DNA of 20,271 nucleotides from an uncultured Tessaracoccus sp. (GTDB lineage: Bacteria > Actinomycetota > Actinomycetes > Propionibacteriales > Propionibacteriaceae). The stretch covers positions 1 through 20,271 of the forward strand of contig NZ_CALUCN010000027.1 in assembly GCF_943914565.1 (NCBI RefSeq), given 5' to 3'. Every line of letters starts with the position of its first letter. The stretch's first letter is position 1. This document shows, one piece after another, positions 1 through 6,606 of this stretch. The notes under the pieces are model-generated. The model did no database searches. It saw only the letters and a list, made by a program, of their open reading frames with translations, and had not been told where the DNA came from. Position numbers and translations under genes: made by a program.

Positions 1-78
1 CACACCCGACCCGGCCCCAATCGCGGCTTGACACACAACATAGGGACACCCCCCGGGGCACGCGGGCTTGTCGCGTGT

Positions 79-84
79 GGAAAG
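79..84 (+). promoter_or_regulatory. Ribosome binding site of the methylmalonyl-CoA epimerase gene
   Basis: GGAAAG lies 8 bases before the ATG at 93. It is the reason for preferring that ATG over the in-frame GTG at 75, which has no purine-rich site in front of it. Confidence 0.5.
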
Positions 85-92
85 CTGGGGCC

Positions 93-527
93 ATGGAGAA
101 TTCTGATTTGTTCATCTGCATCGACCACGTGGGCATCGCCGTCCCGGACCTCGACGAGGCCATCAAGTACCACTCCGAGAAGTTCGGCTGGCGCGAGCTG
201 CACCGCGAGGAGAACGAGGAACAGGGCGTTGCCGAGGCCATGATCGGCACCGGCGAGCAGGGCCCGGAGAGCGCCAAGATCCAGCTCCTGGCCCCGCTGA
301 ACGAGAACTCGACCATCGCGAAGTTCATCGACAAGAAGGGCCCCGGCCTGCAGCAGCTCGCCTACCGGGTCAAGGACATCGACCACGTCATGGAGGTCCT
401 GAAGGAGCGCGGCGTGCGGCTGCTCTACCCGGAGCCCAAGCGCGGCACTGCGGACTCCCGCATCAACTTCGTGCACCCCAAGGACGCCGGCGGCGTCCTG
501 CTCGAGCTCGTCGAGCTCGCCAAGTAG
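93..527 (+). CDS. mce: Methylmalonyl-CoA epimerase
   Basis: This 144-residue protein of the vicinal-oxygen-chelate (glyoxalase) fold interconverts (2R)- and (2S)-methylmalonyl-CoA between propionyl-CoA carboxylase and the B12-dependent mutase. It consists of two beta-alpha-beta-beta-beta halves, the first starting at IDHVGIAVPDLDEAI (10-24) and the second at GLQQLAYRVKDID (85-97), and it ends in the family signature HPKDAGGVLLELVE (128-141). The metal ligands known from the Propionibacterium enzyme (His, Gln, His, Glu) align with His12, Gln64, Gln88 and Glu138, so the third ligand is Gln rather than His. Length is normal for the family. The ATG at 93 is chosen over the GTG at 75 because GGAAAG lies 8 bases before it. 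The gene looks monocistronic and is followed by a strong hairpin. The adenosyltransferase at 5512 serves the same pathway. Confidence 0.9.
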   Translation: MENSDLFICIDHVGIAVPDLDEAIKYHSEKFGWRELHREENEEQGVAEAMIGTGEQGPESAKIQLLAPLNENSTIAKFIDKKGPGLQQLAYRVKDIDHVMEVLKERGVRLLYPEPKRGTADSRINFVHPKDAGGVLLELVELAK

Positions 528-550
528 CGCAGCTGACGCGAAGCGACCGG

Positions 551-583
551 GAAGGGCGGACACCTCGGACGTGTCCGCCCTTC
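551..583 (+). terminator. Hairpin terminator after the epimerase gene
   Basis: A perfect 13-bp stem (551-563 with 571-583, core GGGCGGACAC) encloses a 7-base loop 23 bases after the epimerase stop codon. No T-run follows, so it is a U-less hairpin of the kind often seen in GC-rich actinobacteria. Both flanking genes run on the plus strand, so it probably isolates the epimerase from the DivIVA-like gene. Confidence 0.7.
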
Positions 584-601
584 GCGTGTCCGGGGGCGGG
601 C

Positions 602-607
602 TACGCT
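602..607 (+). promoter_or_regulatory. Possible -10 element of the DivIVA-like gene
   Basis: TACGCT fits the actinobacterial TANNNT -10 consensus. A start at about base 615 would give a leader of roughly 26 bases that includes the AAGGAG ribosome binding site at 630-635. I see no convincing -35 element. Confidence 0.35.
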
Positions 608-629
608 TGGCGCAGAAACCCGCAACCCT

Positions 630-635
630 AAGGAG
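630..635 (+). promoter_or_regulatory. Ribosome binding site of the DivIVA-like gene
   Basis: AAGGAG precedes two consecutive GTG codons at 641 and 644, with spacings of 5 and 8 bases. The spacing slightly favours GTG 644, which would remove only one residue. Confidence 0.65.
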
Positions 636-640
636 ACCCC

Positions 641-1810
641 GTGGTGGATCCGTCGCGCGACATGGAATCGGAAGAGACCGGTCTGAACCTCTTCGATGAC
701 CGGGCCTCTGCCGCAGGCAGCTTCCCGACGTCGATGTTGGGCTACGACCGCCATTCGGTCGACACCTACGTGCGTGAGATGGAGCACCAGGTGAGCGACC
801 TCAAGCAGCGCACGCGCATGCTGCAACGCGAGATCTCCTTCATCCGCGCCGAGGTCGGCGAGACGGACTTCGAACGGCTCGGCGCCCACGCGACGGGCCT
901 GCTGAAGTCTGCCGAAGCCCAGGCCCGGGACATCGTCGACCGGGCCGAGCAGGAAGCAGACCGCATCGTGCAGGAGGCTCGACGCTCGTCGAGTTCCCTG
1001 CGCGAGTCCGCCCAGCAGGAGGCCGACGACATCCGGTTGACCGGGCTCTCGTCGCTCAAGGCCCTGCGCACCGAGCAGGCCAACGCGAGCCAGCAGGCGC
1101 TCGACTCCGCCCGGGCGAACGCCCAGCAGATCGTTGCCGACGCCGAGCAGCAGCGCGACCGGATCCTCGAGGCGGGTCGCGGCGAGGCCGCCGGGATCGT
1201 CGAGTCGGGACGCGTCGAGGCGGCCCGACTGCGTGCAGAGGGCGAACGCGACGCCGCGGCCGCCCGTGAACAGGCCCAGAAGGAGGCCGAGCGCTCCCTC
1301 GCCGAAGCCGCCCGCTCCGCGGAAGAGACCACCGCCGCGATCGCCGCGCGGGTACGGCAGGACGAGCAGGACGCGGCCCACGCCGCCGAGGCGACGGCAG
1401 CCGCCCGCACGGAAGCCGACACCATCCACCAGCAGGCCCTCGAGCAGGCCGAGGAGATCCGTCTCCAGGCTCACCGCGAGGGCGAGGCGATCATCACCGA
1501 GTCGCGCAACAAGGCCAACGAGATCCTCACGCAGATGGAGGAACGCGTCGAGTGGCGCAAGGAGCAGCTCCAGCGCGAGGTCGGCGTGCTCGAGGGCCGC
1601 AAACGCAGCGCGCTCGCGCAGCTCGCGAACCTGCGAGCGCTCGCCGAGGAGTCCGACGCCCAGTTCAACTCCGACGAGGCCACCGTCGTCGTGGAGCGTG
1701 AGGACGTGACTCCCCCGGCCGACGAACCGGAGGCGCCCGAGCCCGCCGCAGAGCCCACGCCGGACGACCAGGCGCAGCCCGAGGACGCTGCGGAGGACGA
1801 GCGCCAGTGA
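641..1810 (+). CDS. DivIVA-like coiled-coil protein
   Basis: This protein of about 389 residues has a short DivIVA-type N-terminal segment (about 28-70, SMLGYDRHSVDTYVREME) that in the family targets the curved membrane at poles and septa. A very long Ala/Glu/Gln/Arg-rich coiled coil follows (about 45-335), with regular heptad-like blocks such as AEQEADRIVQEAR and AEQQRDRILEAGR. It ends in an acidic, proline-rich tail (about 345-389). The architecture resembles actinobacterial Wag31/DivIVA, Scy and FilP scaffold proteins, so a role in polar growth, septation or cytoskeleton organisation is likely but inferred. There is no signal peptide or membrane segment. The stop codon overlaps the start of the next gene (GTGA), suggesting that the two are co-translated. 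The part of the coiled coil that resembles ATP synthase b subunits is low-complexity similarity and not homology. Confidence 0.75.
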   Translation: MVDPSRDMESEETGLNLFDDRASAAGSFPTSMLGYDRHSVDTYVREMEHQVSDLKQRTRMLQREISFIRAEVGETDFERLGAHATGLLKSAEAQARDIVDRAEQEADRIVQEARRSSSSLRESAQQEADDIRLTGLSSLKALRTEQANASQQALDSARANAQQIVADAEQQRDRILEAGRGEAAGIVESGRVEAARLRAEGERDAAAAREQAQKEAERSLAEAARSAEETTAAIAARVRQDEQDAAHAAEATAAARTEADTIHQQALEQAEEIRLQAHREGEAIITESRNKANEILTQMEERVEWRKEQLQREVGVLEGRKRSALAQLANLRALAEESDAQFNSDEATVVVEREDVTPPADEPEAPEPAAEPTPDDQAQPEDAAEDERQ

Positions 1811-2982
1811 GCGAGGACCCGACGGAGGCGCGCCCGCCGCGCGGCTGGCTCGGCAGGGTGCGACGCGCACTCGGCCCGAGCTCGCCCTCCGAACCCGACG
1901 AGCCGGAGGTTCCCGAGGCCCCGACGACGCCGCAACCCGCCCCTGAGCAGCCGCGGACGATCGCCGGCGCCCCGTTCAGAGCCGGGTTCTTCGCGGCCCT
2001 GGGCGTGCTCGTCGCGATCGCGCTCAGCCAGGCCGTGCTCGCGGTGCAGAACATCCTCGTCCTCGTCCTGTTGGCGTTCGTGCTGGCACTCGGCGCGAGC
2101 CCGCTGGTCAACTTCCTGGACCGGCACATGCACCGCATGCTGGCGCTCGCGCTGGTCACGATCGGGGTGCTGGGCGTCGTCGTGCTCGGCGTGCTCGCGG
2201 TCGTGCCGCTGCTCACCGAACAGGGCACCGCCCTCTTCCAGAACCTGCCCAGGATGCTGGACAACCTCCGCGACCACGAGCAGATCCGCAACCTGAACGA
2301 ACGCTTTGGCATCATCGACCGGCTGCAGTCCTCGCTCAAGGCCTCCAACATCGGCAGCCAGGTGTTCAACGGTGTGCTCGGTGCGGGGGCCGTCGTGGTG
2401 AACTTCGTGTTCTCCTCGATCATCACGCTCGTGCTGACGCTGTACTTCCTGGCCTCGCTCGACCGGATCAAGCAGCTCGTCTACGGCCTCGCGCCGGCCA
2501 GTCAGCGGGCGCGGGCGAAGCACATCGCCAACGAGATCTTCAAGGGCGTCTCGGGCTACATCCAGGGCATGGTGATCATCGTCGCGCTGGCCACGGTGAG
2601 TGCCTTCGCGTTCCTCAGCGTCGCCGGCCTCGGCGAGTACGCCGTCGCGCTGTCCTTCATGCACGGCCTGCTGTGCTTCATCCCGGTGGTCGGTCCGCCG
2701 ACGGGCGCGGTCATCATCACCGTCGTGGCGTTCTCGATCAACCCGACCGCCGGCATCGCATCGATCATCTTCTTCGTCGTCTACCAGCAGTTCGACGCCT
2801 ACGTGATCTACCCCAACGTGATGAAGCGGACGGTGAGCGTGCCGGGGGCCCTCGTCGTGCTCTCGGCGTTGATCGGCGGCATCCTGCTCGGCATCATCGG
2901 CGCCGTCCTTGCGATCCCGACCGCCGCCGCCCTCATCATCGTGTGGAAGGAGATCGTGCAACCGGCGCTCGACGCCAGGTAG
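1807..2982 (+). CDS. AI-2E/PerM family membrane protein
   Basis: This 391-residue integral membrane protein belongs to the AI-2 exporter-like (PerM/YtvI, UPF0118) family. A Pro/Glu-rich cytoplasmic N-terminus (1-55) precedes about eight hydrophobic segments, starting near 58-80 and 82-100. The amphipathic region between membrane segments (about 140-195) and the C-terminal block are typical: PVVGPPTGAVIITVVAF, YQQFDAYVIYPNVMKRTVSVP and LLGIIGAVLAIPTAAALIIV. Members are proposed exporters of small solutes or Na+/H+ antiporters. The substrate cannot be told from sequence. It starts with GTG inside the stop codon of the DivIVA-like gene (4-base GTGA overlap), so translation is probably coupled. 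The extended N-terminus, about 50 residues longer than the minimal family domain, is probably disordered. Confidence 0.85.
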   Translation: MSEDPTEARPPRGWLGRVRRALGPSSPSEPDEPEVPEAPTTPQPAPEQPRTIAGAPFRAGFFAALGVLVAIALSQAVLAVQNILVLVLLAFVLALGASPLVNFLDRHMHRMLALALVTIGVLGVVVLGVLAVVPLLTEQGTALFQNLPRMLDNLRDHEQIRNLNERFGIIDRLQSSLKASNIGSQVFNGVLGAGAVVVNFVFSSIITLVLTLYFLASLDRIKQLVYGLAPASQRARAKHIANEIFKGVSGYIQGMVIIVALATVSAFAFLSVAGLGEYAVALSFMHGLLCFIPVVGPPTGAVIITVVAFSINPTAGIASIIFFVVYQQFDAYVIYPNVMKRTVSVPGALVVLSALIGGILLGIIGAVLAIPTAAALIIVWKEIVQPALDAR

Positions 2983-3002
2983 AGCCCCGCGGCCACCGCT
3001 GG

Positions 3003-3008
3003 TACCGT
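3003..3008 (+). promoter_or_regulatory. Leaderless-type -10 element of nucS
   Basis: TACCGT lies exactly 7 bases before the GTG start at 3016, and no Shine-Dalgarno sequence is present. This places the expected transcription start at the start codon. The same spacing occurs at 5439-5444 and 5499-5504. Confidence 0.55.
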
Positions 3009-3015
3009 TGCCCGG

Positions 3016-3711
3016 GTGAGAGTGGTGATTGCCGAGTGCCAGGTGGACTACGCCGGCCGGCTGTCCGCCCACCTGCCGATGGCGAAGCGGCTGCTGCTGC
3101 TCAAGGCCGACGGATCGGTCTCGGTGCACGCCGACGACCGCGCCTACAAGCCCCTCAACTGGATGAACCCGCCCTGCACGTTCACGGTGCAGGAGCCGGC
3201 CCCGGAGGCCGCGCAGGAGCTGGGCGTGACCGAGGAGTGGGTGGTGCGCGCCACCTCCGGCGACACGCTGCACATCAAGATCGGCACCATCCACCTGGAC
3301 ACCGACCACGACTTGGGCGTCGACCCGGGGCTGGTGAAGGACGGGGTCGAGGCGCACCTCCAGGCGCTGCTCGCCGAGCACCCGCACACGTTCGGTGAGG
3401 GTTGGCGCCTCGTGCAGCGCGAGTACATGACCCCGATCGGTCCGGTCGACCTGCTGCTCACGGACCCCGAGCACCACTACGTGGCCGTCGAGGTCAAGCG
3501 ACGTGGCGAGCTGGACGGCGTCGAGCAGCTCACCCGGTACCTCGACCTGATGAACCGCGACCCACTCATGGCGCCCGTGCGCGGCATCCTCGCCGCGCAG
3601 CAGATCAAGCCGCAGGCCCGCACGCTGGCGCACGACCGCGGCATCGAGACGATGCTGGTCGACTACGACGCACTGCGGGGCATGGACAATGCGGAGGAGC
3701 GACTGTTCTGA
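3016..3711 (+). CDS. nucS: Mismatch-specific endonuclease NucS (EndoMS)
   Basis: This 231-residue protein of the NucS/EndoMS family cuts both strands at mismatched base pairs. It supports the non-canonical mismatch repair of actinobacteria that lack MutS/MutL. The N-terminal dimerisation/DNA-binding domain (1-115) carries the signature AKRLLLLKADGSVSVHADD followed by KPLNWMNPP. The C-terminal RecB-like nuclease domain contains GPVDLLLTD (142-150) and VAVEVKRRG (156-164), giving the catalytic residues Asp145, Glu159 and Lys161. The last residues, EERLF (227-231), resemble a sliding-clamp binding peptide, as known for other NucS proteins. Length is typical. The GTG start has no ribosome binding site but lies 7 bases after TACCGT, consistent with a leaderless transcript. 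The stop codon overlaps the next start by one base (TGATG). Confidence 0.93.
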   Translation: MRVVIAECQVDYAGRLSAHLPMAKRLLLLKADGSVSVHADDRAYKPLNWMNPPCTFTVQEPAPEAAQELGVTEEWVVRATSGDTLHIKIGTIHLDTDHDLGVDPGLVKDGVEAHLQALLAEHPHTFGEGWRLVQREYMTPIGPVDLLLTDPEHHYVAVEVKRRGELDGVEQLTRYLDLMNRDPLMAPVRGILAAQQIKPQARTLAHDRGIETMLVDYDALRGMDNAEERLF

Positions 3712-3986
3712 TGCCCCGCCACCGTCGCTCCAAGCACCTTCGCGCACCCCGTCCCCTCCGCATCGGACAGGACGTGCGCCGGCGACGGCTGCGCGGCACC
3801 ACCTATCTCGTCCGGACCATCCGGGCCGGCACCTCGGTGAAGGAGTACCGCTGCCCCGGCTGCGACCACATCGTCGCCGCGGGTATCCGGCACGTCGTCG
3901 TGTGGCCGGAGGTGGCACCGATCGGATCGGCGTCCGGACTCGACGTCCGACGCCATTGGCACACCTACTGTTGGGAGCGAGCATGA
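3711..3986 (+). CDS. Small zinc-ribbon protein of unknown function
   Basis: This 91-residue basic protein has an Arg-rich N-terminus (1-30) and then a probable zinc ribbon: Cys48-Pro-Gly-Cys51 and His84-x-x-Cys87 within RRHWHTYC, with additional His61 and His82. Similar short proteins are widespread in actinobacteria and, as I recall, are often labelled 'ATP/GTP-binding protein' without visible nucleotide-binding motifs. None is seen here. The ATG at 3711 shares one base with the nucS stop, and the gene ends in a 4-base ATGA overlap with the hydrolase, so it is the middle member of a three-gene unit. The positive charge and zinc ribbon suggest nucleic-acid or protein contact, but no function can be assigned. 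Confidence 0.8.
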   Translation: MPRHRRSKHLRAPRPLRIGQDVRRRRLRGTTYLVRTIRAGTSVKEYRCPGCDHIVAAGIRHVVVWPEVAPIGSASGLDVRRHWHTYCWERA

Positions 3987-4762
3987 CCCTGTACCACCAG
4001 ACCATCGGCGACGGACCGGTGCACGTCGTGCTCCTGCACGGACTCTTCGGGCAGGGCAAGAACTGGCACACCATCGCCAAGGCCCTCGCCGACGAGGCCA
4101 CCTGTCACCTCGTCGACCTCCCGAACCACGGCCGCAGCCCGTGGACCGTGGACTTCGACTACGACGAGATGGCCGAGATCGTCGCCGACTGGATCCTCGA
4201 CTCGTTCGACGAGCCGGTCGTGGTCGTCGGTCACTCGATGGGTGGCAAGATCGCGATGCGGATCGCCGTCCAGCGTGCTGAAGCCGTCCGTGGGCTCGTC
4301 GTGGTGGACATCTCCCCCGCTCGCAACGAGTCCGCACTCGGGTTCACGTCGCTCGTCGCCGGCCTGAAGAGTCTCCCGTTGGCGGAGGTGCGCAGCCGCG
4401 GTTGGGCGGACCAGGCGCTCTCCGAACGGATCCCCAACCAGGCCGTGCGGCGGTTCCTGCTGCAGAACCTGCAGCGCACCGACGGTCAGTGGAGCTGGCT
4501 GCCGAACCTCGACATGCTGGGCGACCACCTGCACGAGGTCGCCGGCTGGAAGCCACTCGGCGGCTCGTACGAGGGACCGACGCTGTGGATCGCGGGTGGC
4601 CGCTCCGATTACGTGCGTCCCGAGCACCTGGAGCCGATGCACGAACTCTTCCCCGCCGTGCGGCAGGTCACGGTCAAGCAGGCCGGGCACTGGGTGCACT
4701 CCGACGACCCGGAGACGGTCATCCAGGCGCTGCGGGCGTTCCTGCGTGAGGTGACCAACTGA
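3983..4762 (+). CDS. Alpha/beta hydrolase (YbfF/ABHD11-like esterase)
   Basis: This 259-residue alpha/beta-hydrolase fold enzyme has no signal peptide and is therefore likely cytoplasmic. The oxyanion motif HGLFGQGKNW (19-28) is typical of the YbfF/ABHD11 esterase group. The nucleophile elbow is GHSMGG with Ser85. Asp209 (GGRSDYV) and His236 (AGHWVHSD) complete a plausible catalytic triad. DLPNHGRSP (45-53) is the usual strand-4 loop of the group. The substrate is unknown; relatives hydrolyse short-chain acyl esters or acyl-CoA thioesters. The start overlaps the zinc-ribbon gene stop (ATGA). The gene ends only 6 bases from the end of the opposing cyclophilin gene, without room for a terminator. 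Confidence 0.85.
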   Translation: MTLYHQTIGDGPVHVVLLHGLFGQGKNWHTIAKALADEATCHLVDLPNHGRSPWTVDFDYDEMAEIVADWILDSFDEPVVVVGHSMGGKIAMRIAVQRAEAVRGLVVVDISPARNESALGFTSLVAGLKSLPLAEVRSRGWADQALSERIPNQAVRRFLLQNLQRTDGQWSWLPNLDMLGDHLHEVAGWKPLGGSYEGPTLWIAGGRSDYVRPEHLEPMHELFPAVRQVTVKQAGHWVHSDDPETVIQALRAFLREVTN

Positions 4763-4768
4763 GCTCCC

Positions 4769-5431
4769 TCAGCCAAGCGTGACCCCGGTGATGCGCGCCT
4801 CGACGTTCGGCGCCGGCGGGTCCGTCGGACTCACTCCCCCTGCCGCGACCTCACGGACGACGCCGAGCCCGGCATCGCTCATGCGCCCGAAGACTGTGTA
4901 GTCAGGCGGGAGCTCCGAGTCGTCGAACACGAGGAAGAACTGCGAGCCGTTGGTGTCGGGCCCGCGGTTGGCCATCGCCACGACGCCGGCCTCGTAGCGC
5001 AGGTCGTCGCGGGTCTCGTCGGCGAACGTGTACCCGGGGCCGCCCGTGCCCGTCGCGGTCGGGTCCCCGCACTGCAGGATGAAGATGCCCTCGTCGACGA
5101 GGCGGTGGCACCGGGTGTCGTCGAAGTAGCCCTGCTCCGCCAGCGACAGGAACGAGTGCACGGTGCACGGCGCCTGCTCCTGGTCGAGCGTGAGCTCGAC
5201 GTCGCCGGCCGAGAGCTGCAGCGTCGCGCTGGCAGTGCCGCGGTTCGGCACGTCGCTCGTCGACGGCGGGTCGACGGGCTTCGCAGGCTCCTCCCCGTCG
5301 GCAGGGTACTCGCACGTGACGCCGGTGGCCGGTGATCCGTCGTCCCCGGTGGACGCGGACTGGTTGGCGTCGCTGCAGGCCGTTGCGGCGAGCAGCGCGG
5401 CGGCGATGAGGAACGAGCGAGTGATGCGCAC
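4769..5431 (-). CDS. Cyclophilin-type peptidyl-prolyl isomerase, probable lipoprotein
   Basis: This 220-residue protein starts with a lipoprotein-like signal (RITRSFLIAAALLAATAC, Cys19), although the -3 residue of the lipobox is Ala rather than Leu. A Ser/Asp/Pro-rich linker (20-63) leads to a cyclophilin domain (about 65-220) that isomerises Xaa-Pro bonds, probably outside the membrane. Family motifs are CHRLVDEG (108-115, with the active-site Arg110), FILQCGDPTATGTGGPGY (117-134) and GSQFFLVF (162-169). The Trp that binds cyclosporin in human CypA appears absent (LPPDYTVFG). The GTG start at 5431 has no ribosome binding site but sits 7 bases after TAGGAT, indicating a leaderless transcript. 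It converges with the hydrolase gene and diverges from the adenosyltransferase gene. Confidence 0.9.
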   Translation of the reverse strand: MRITRSFLIAAALLAATACSDANQSASTGDDGSPATGVTCEYPADGEEPAKPVDPPSTSDVPNRGTASATLQLSAGDVELTLDQEQAPCTVHSFLSLAEQGYFDDTRCHRLVDEGIFILQCGDPTATGTGGPGYTFADETRDDLRYEAGVVAMANRGPDTNGSQFFLVFDDSELPPDYTVFGRMSDAGLGVVREVAAGGVSPTDPPAPNVEARITGVTLG

Positions 5432-5438
5432 GACGGGG

Positions 5439-5444
5439 ATCCTA
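5439..5444 (-). promoter_or_regulatory. Leaderless-type -10 element of the cyclophilin gene
   Basis: On the minus strand TAGGAT is followed by exactly 7 bases and then the GTG start. No Shine-Dalgarno sequence or clear -35 is visible. It lies in the 80-bp region shared with the divergent adenosyltransferase promoter. Confidence 0.6.
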
Positions 5445-5498
5445 CCCGAGTACGAAGGGCTCGACGAGCGGCGCCCGGCCCGGCCGCAGGAGTGCAGC

Positions 5499-5504
5499 TA
5501 GATT
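5499..5504 (+). promoter_or_regulatory. Leaderless-type -10 element of the adenosyltransferase gene
   Basis: TAGATT is followed by 7 bases and then ATG at 5512. There is no ribosome binding site. This supports the ATG at 5512 over the in-frame TTG at 5503, which lies inside the -10 element. Confidence 0.6.
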
Positions 5505-5511
5505 GTTCCCC

Positions 5512-6126
5512 ATGGTCATTCTCTCCAAGATCTACACCCGCACCGGCGACGCCGGCTCCACGAGGCTGAGCGACAACTCCGTCGCGCGCAAGACCGACCT
5601 CCGGGTCGAGGCCTACGGGCACGTCGACGAGGCGAACTCGGCGATCGGCCTCGCCGTGGCGTTCGGACTCCCGGCACGGCTCGTCGAGATGTTCGACGTG
5701 ATCCGCAGCGAGCTCTTCGACGTGGGTGCGGACCTGTCCAATCCCTTGGCCGAGCATCCCAAGTGGGAACCGCTGCGGATCGTGCAGTCGTCGATCGACC
5801 GGCTCGAGGCGTACTGCGACGAGTTGCAGGAGGGGCTGCCCGTCCTGCGGTCGTTCATCCTGCCCGGCGGCAGCCCGGCCGGCGCGCAGCTGCACGTGGC
5901 CCGCACGATCGTGCGCCGTGCCGAGCGGGCCGCCTGGGCGTGCGTCGAGGCCCACGGCACCGAGCCGAGCGACGTCGAGGGCGAGGGCGGGGTCAACCTC
6001 ATGGCCGTGACGTACCTCAACCGGCTCTCGGACCTGCTGTTCGTGATGGCACGCGTCGTCAACGGCACCGAGCACGAAACGTTGTGGGTGCCGGGGACCG
6101 ACCGCGAGAAGCCCAGCGACGCCTGA
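5512..6126 (+). CDS. Cob(I)alamin adenosyltransferase, PduO type
   Basis: This 204-residue ATP:cob(I)alamin adenosyltransferase of the PduO/MMAB family makes adenosylcobalamin, the cofactor of methylmalonyl-CoA mutase. Motifs in order are the ATP-binding loop KIYTRTGDAGSTRL (6-19), RVEAYGHVDEANS (31-43), SFILPGG (114-120), ARTIVRRAER (130-139) and YLNRLSDLLFVMAR (168-181). Length is typical for the trimeric enzyme. The ATG at 5512 is preferred over the TTG at 5503 because the latter overlaps a probable -10 element. The gene is transcribed divergently from the cyclophilin gene and its stop lies 2 bases from the end of the opposing DUF2550 gene. The epimerase near the left end acts one step before the mutase that needs this cofactor. 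Confidence 0.92.
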   Translation: MVILSKIYTRTGDAGSTRLSDNSVARKTDLRVEAYGHVDEANSAIGLAVAFGLPARLVEMFDVIRSELFDVGADLSNPLAEHPKWEPLRIVQSSIDRLEAYCDELQEGLPVLRSFILPGGSPAGAQLHVARTIVRRAERAAWACVEAHGTEPSDVEGEGGVNLMAVTYLNRLSDLLFVMARVVNGTEHETLWVPGTDREKPSDA

Positions 6127-6128
6127 GG

Positions 6129-6584
6129 TCAGTCCGGCGAGGAGGGGTGCCTGGGCTCGAACGCACCGGGTGGCGCCGACTCGAGCCAGCTCATGAGCGC
6201 CATGGCGGATTCATCGTCGACGCCGAGCTGGTGCCGTTCGCCCGTGAGGAGGTCCTGCAGCGTGACGACCTGCGAGTCCTCATAGAGCACGAGCGCCTCC
6301 GGCCCCTCGGCCGGACGCTGGGCGACCGCGTGCGTGTGCCCTCGTCGCAGTCGGAGGCGGGGGCGGATACCCCAGGAGAACGCCCGAAACCACTGCAGCT
6401 CCTCGCCGTGGTAGCGCCCGAACCCGAGCGACCACCCCACGCCAGGTTCGCGGCTCCGGAGCTGCACGGCGCAGTCGAAGGTGCCCCCGTCGCGGGTGAA
6501 CCACCAGCGGCGAAGGGGCAGGGCGAGGACCGCGAGCACGACGAGCAGGACGAGCACCAGGGCCATCCACCACACGTCGTGCAT
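6129..6584 (-). CDS. DUF2550 family membrane-anchored protein
   Basis: This 151-residue protein has one N-terminal membrane helix (about 6-24), with the rest probably cytoplasmic because Arg-rich residues (LRRWWFTRDGG) follow the helix. The body carries the DUF2550 pattern: RDGGTFDCAVQLR, WSLGFGRYHGEELQWFRAFSW and RPRLRLRRG. Its function is unknown. The family commonly sits directly after atpC in actinobacteria (Rv1312 in M. tuberculosis, as I recall). The ATG at 6584 has a good ribosome binding site (AGGAGG, a few bases upstream). A hairpin separates it from atpC, so expression may be partly independent of the atp operon. It converges with the adenosyltransferase gene, with 2 bases between stop codons. 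Confidence 0.8.
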   Translation of the reverse strand: MHDVWWMALVLVLLVVLAVLALPLRRWWFTRDGGTFDCAVQLRSREPGVGWSLGFGRYHGEELQWFRAFSWGIRPRLRLRRGHTHAVAQRPAEGPEALVLYEDSQVVTLQDLLTGERHQLGVDDESAMALMSWLESAPPGAFEPRHPSSPD

Positions 6585-6606
6585 TCGCGTTCCTCCTCGT
6601 GATTGC

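Noticed and set aside
28..33. TTGACA as a -35 box upstream of the epimerase gene
   Set aside because: The hexamer is perfect, but the expected -10 position about 17 bases later is GC-rich (CCCCGG) and no TANNNT is correctly spaced.
75..92. GTG at 75 as the epimerase start
   Set aside because: It would destroy the spacing of the GGAAAG site and has no ribosome binding site of its own; starting at ATG 93 puts the ligand His at position 12, as in the characterised enzyme.
1471..4101. Very long minus-strand open frame (876 codons) opposite the DivIVA-like, PerM and nucS genes
   Set aside because: It is an antisense shadow. Its translation is repetitive Arg/His/Asp/Val-rich sequence with no domain, and it runs across three well-supported plus-strand genes. 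Such frames arise from GC-rich third-codon positions.
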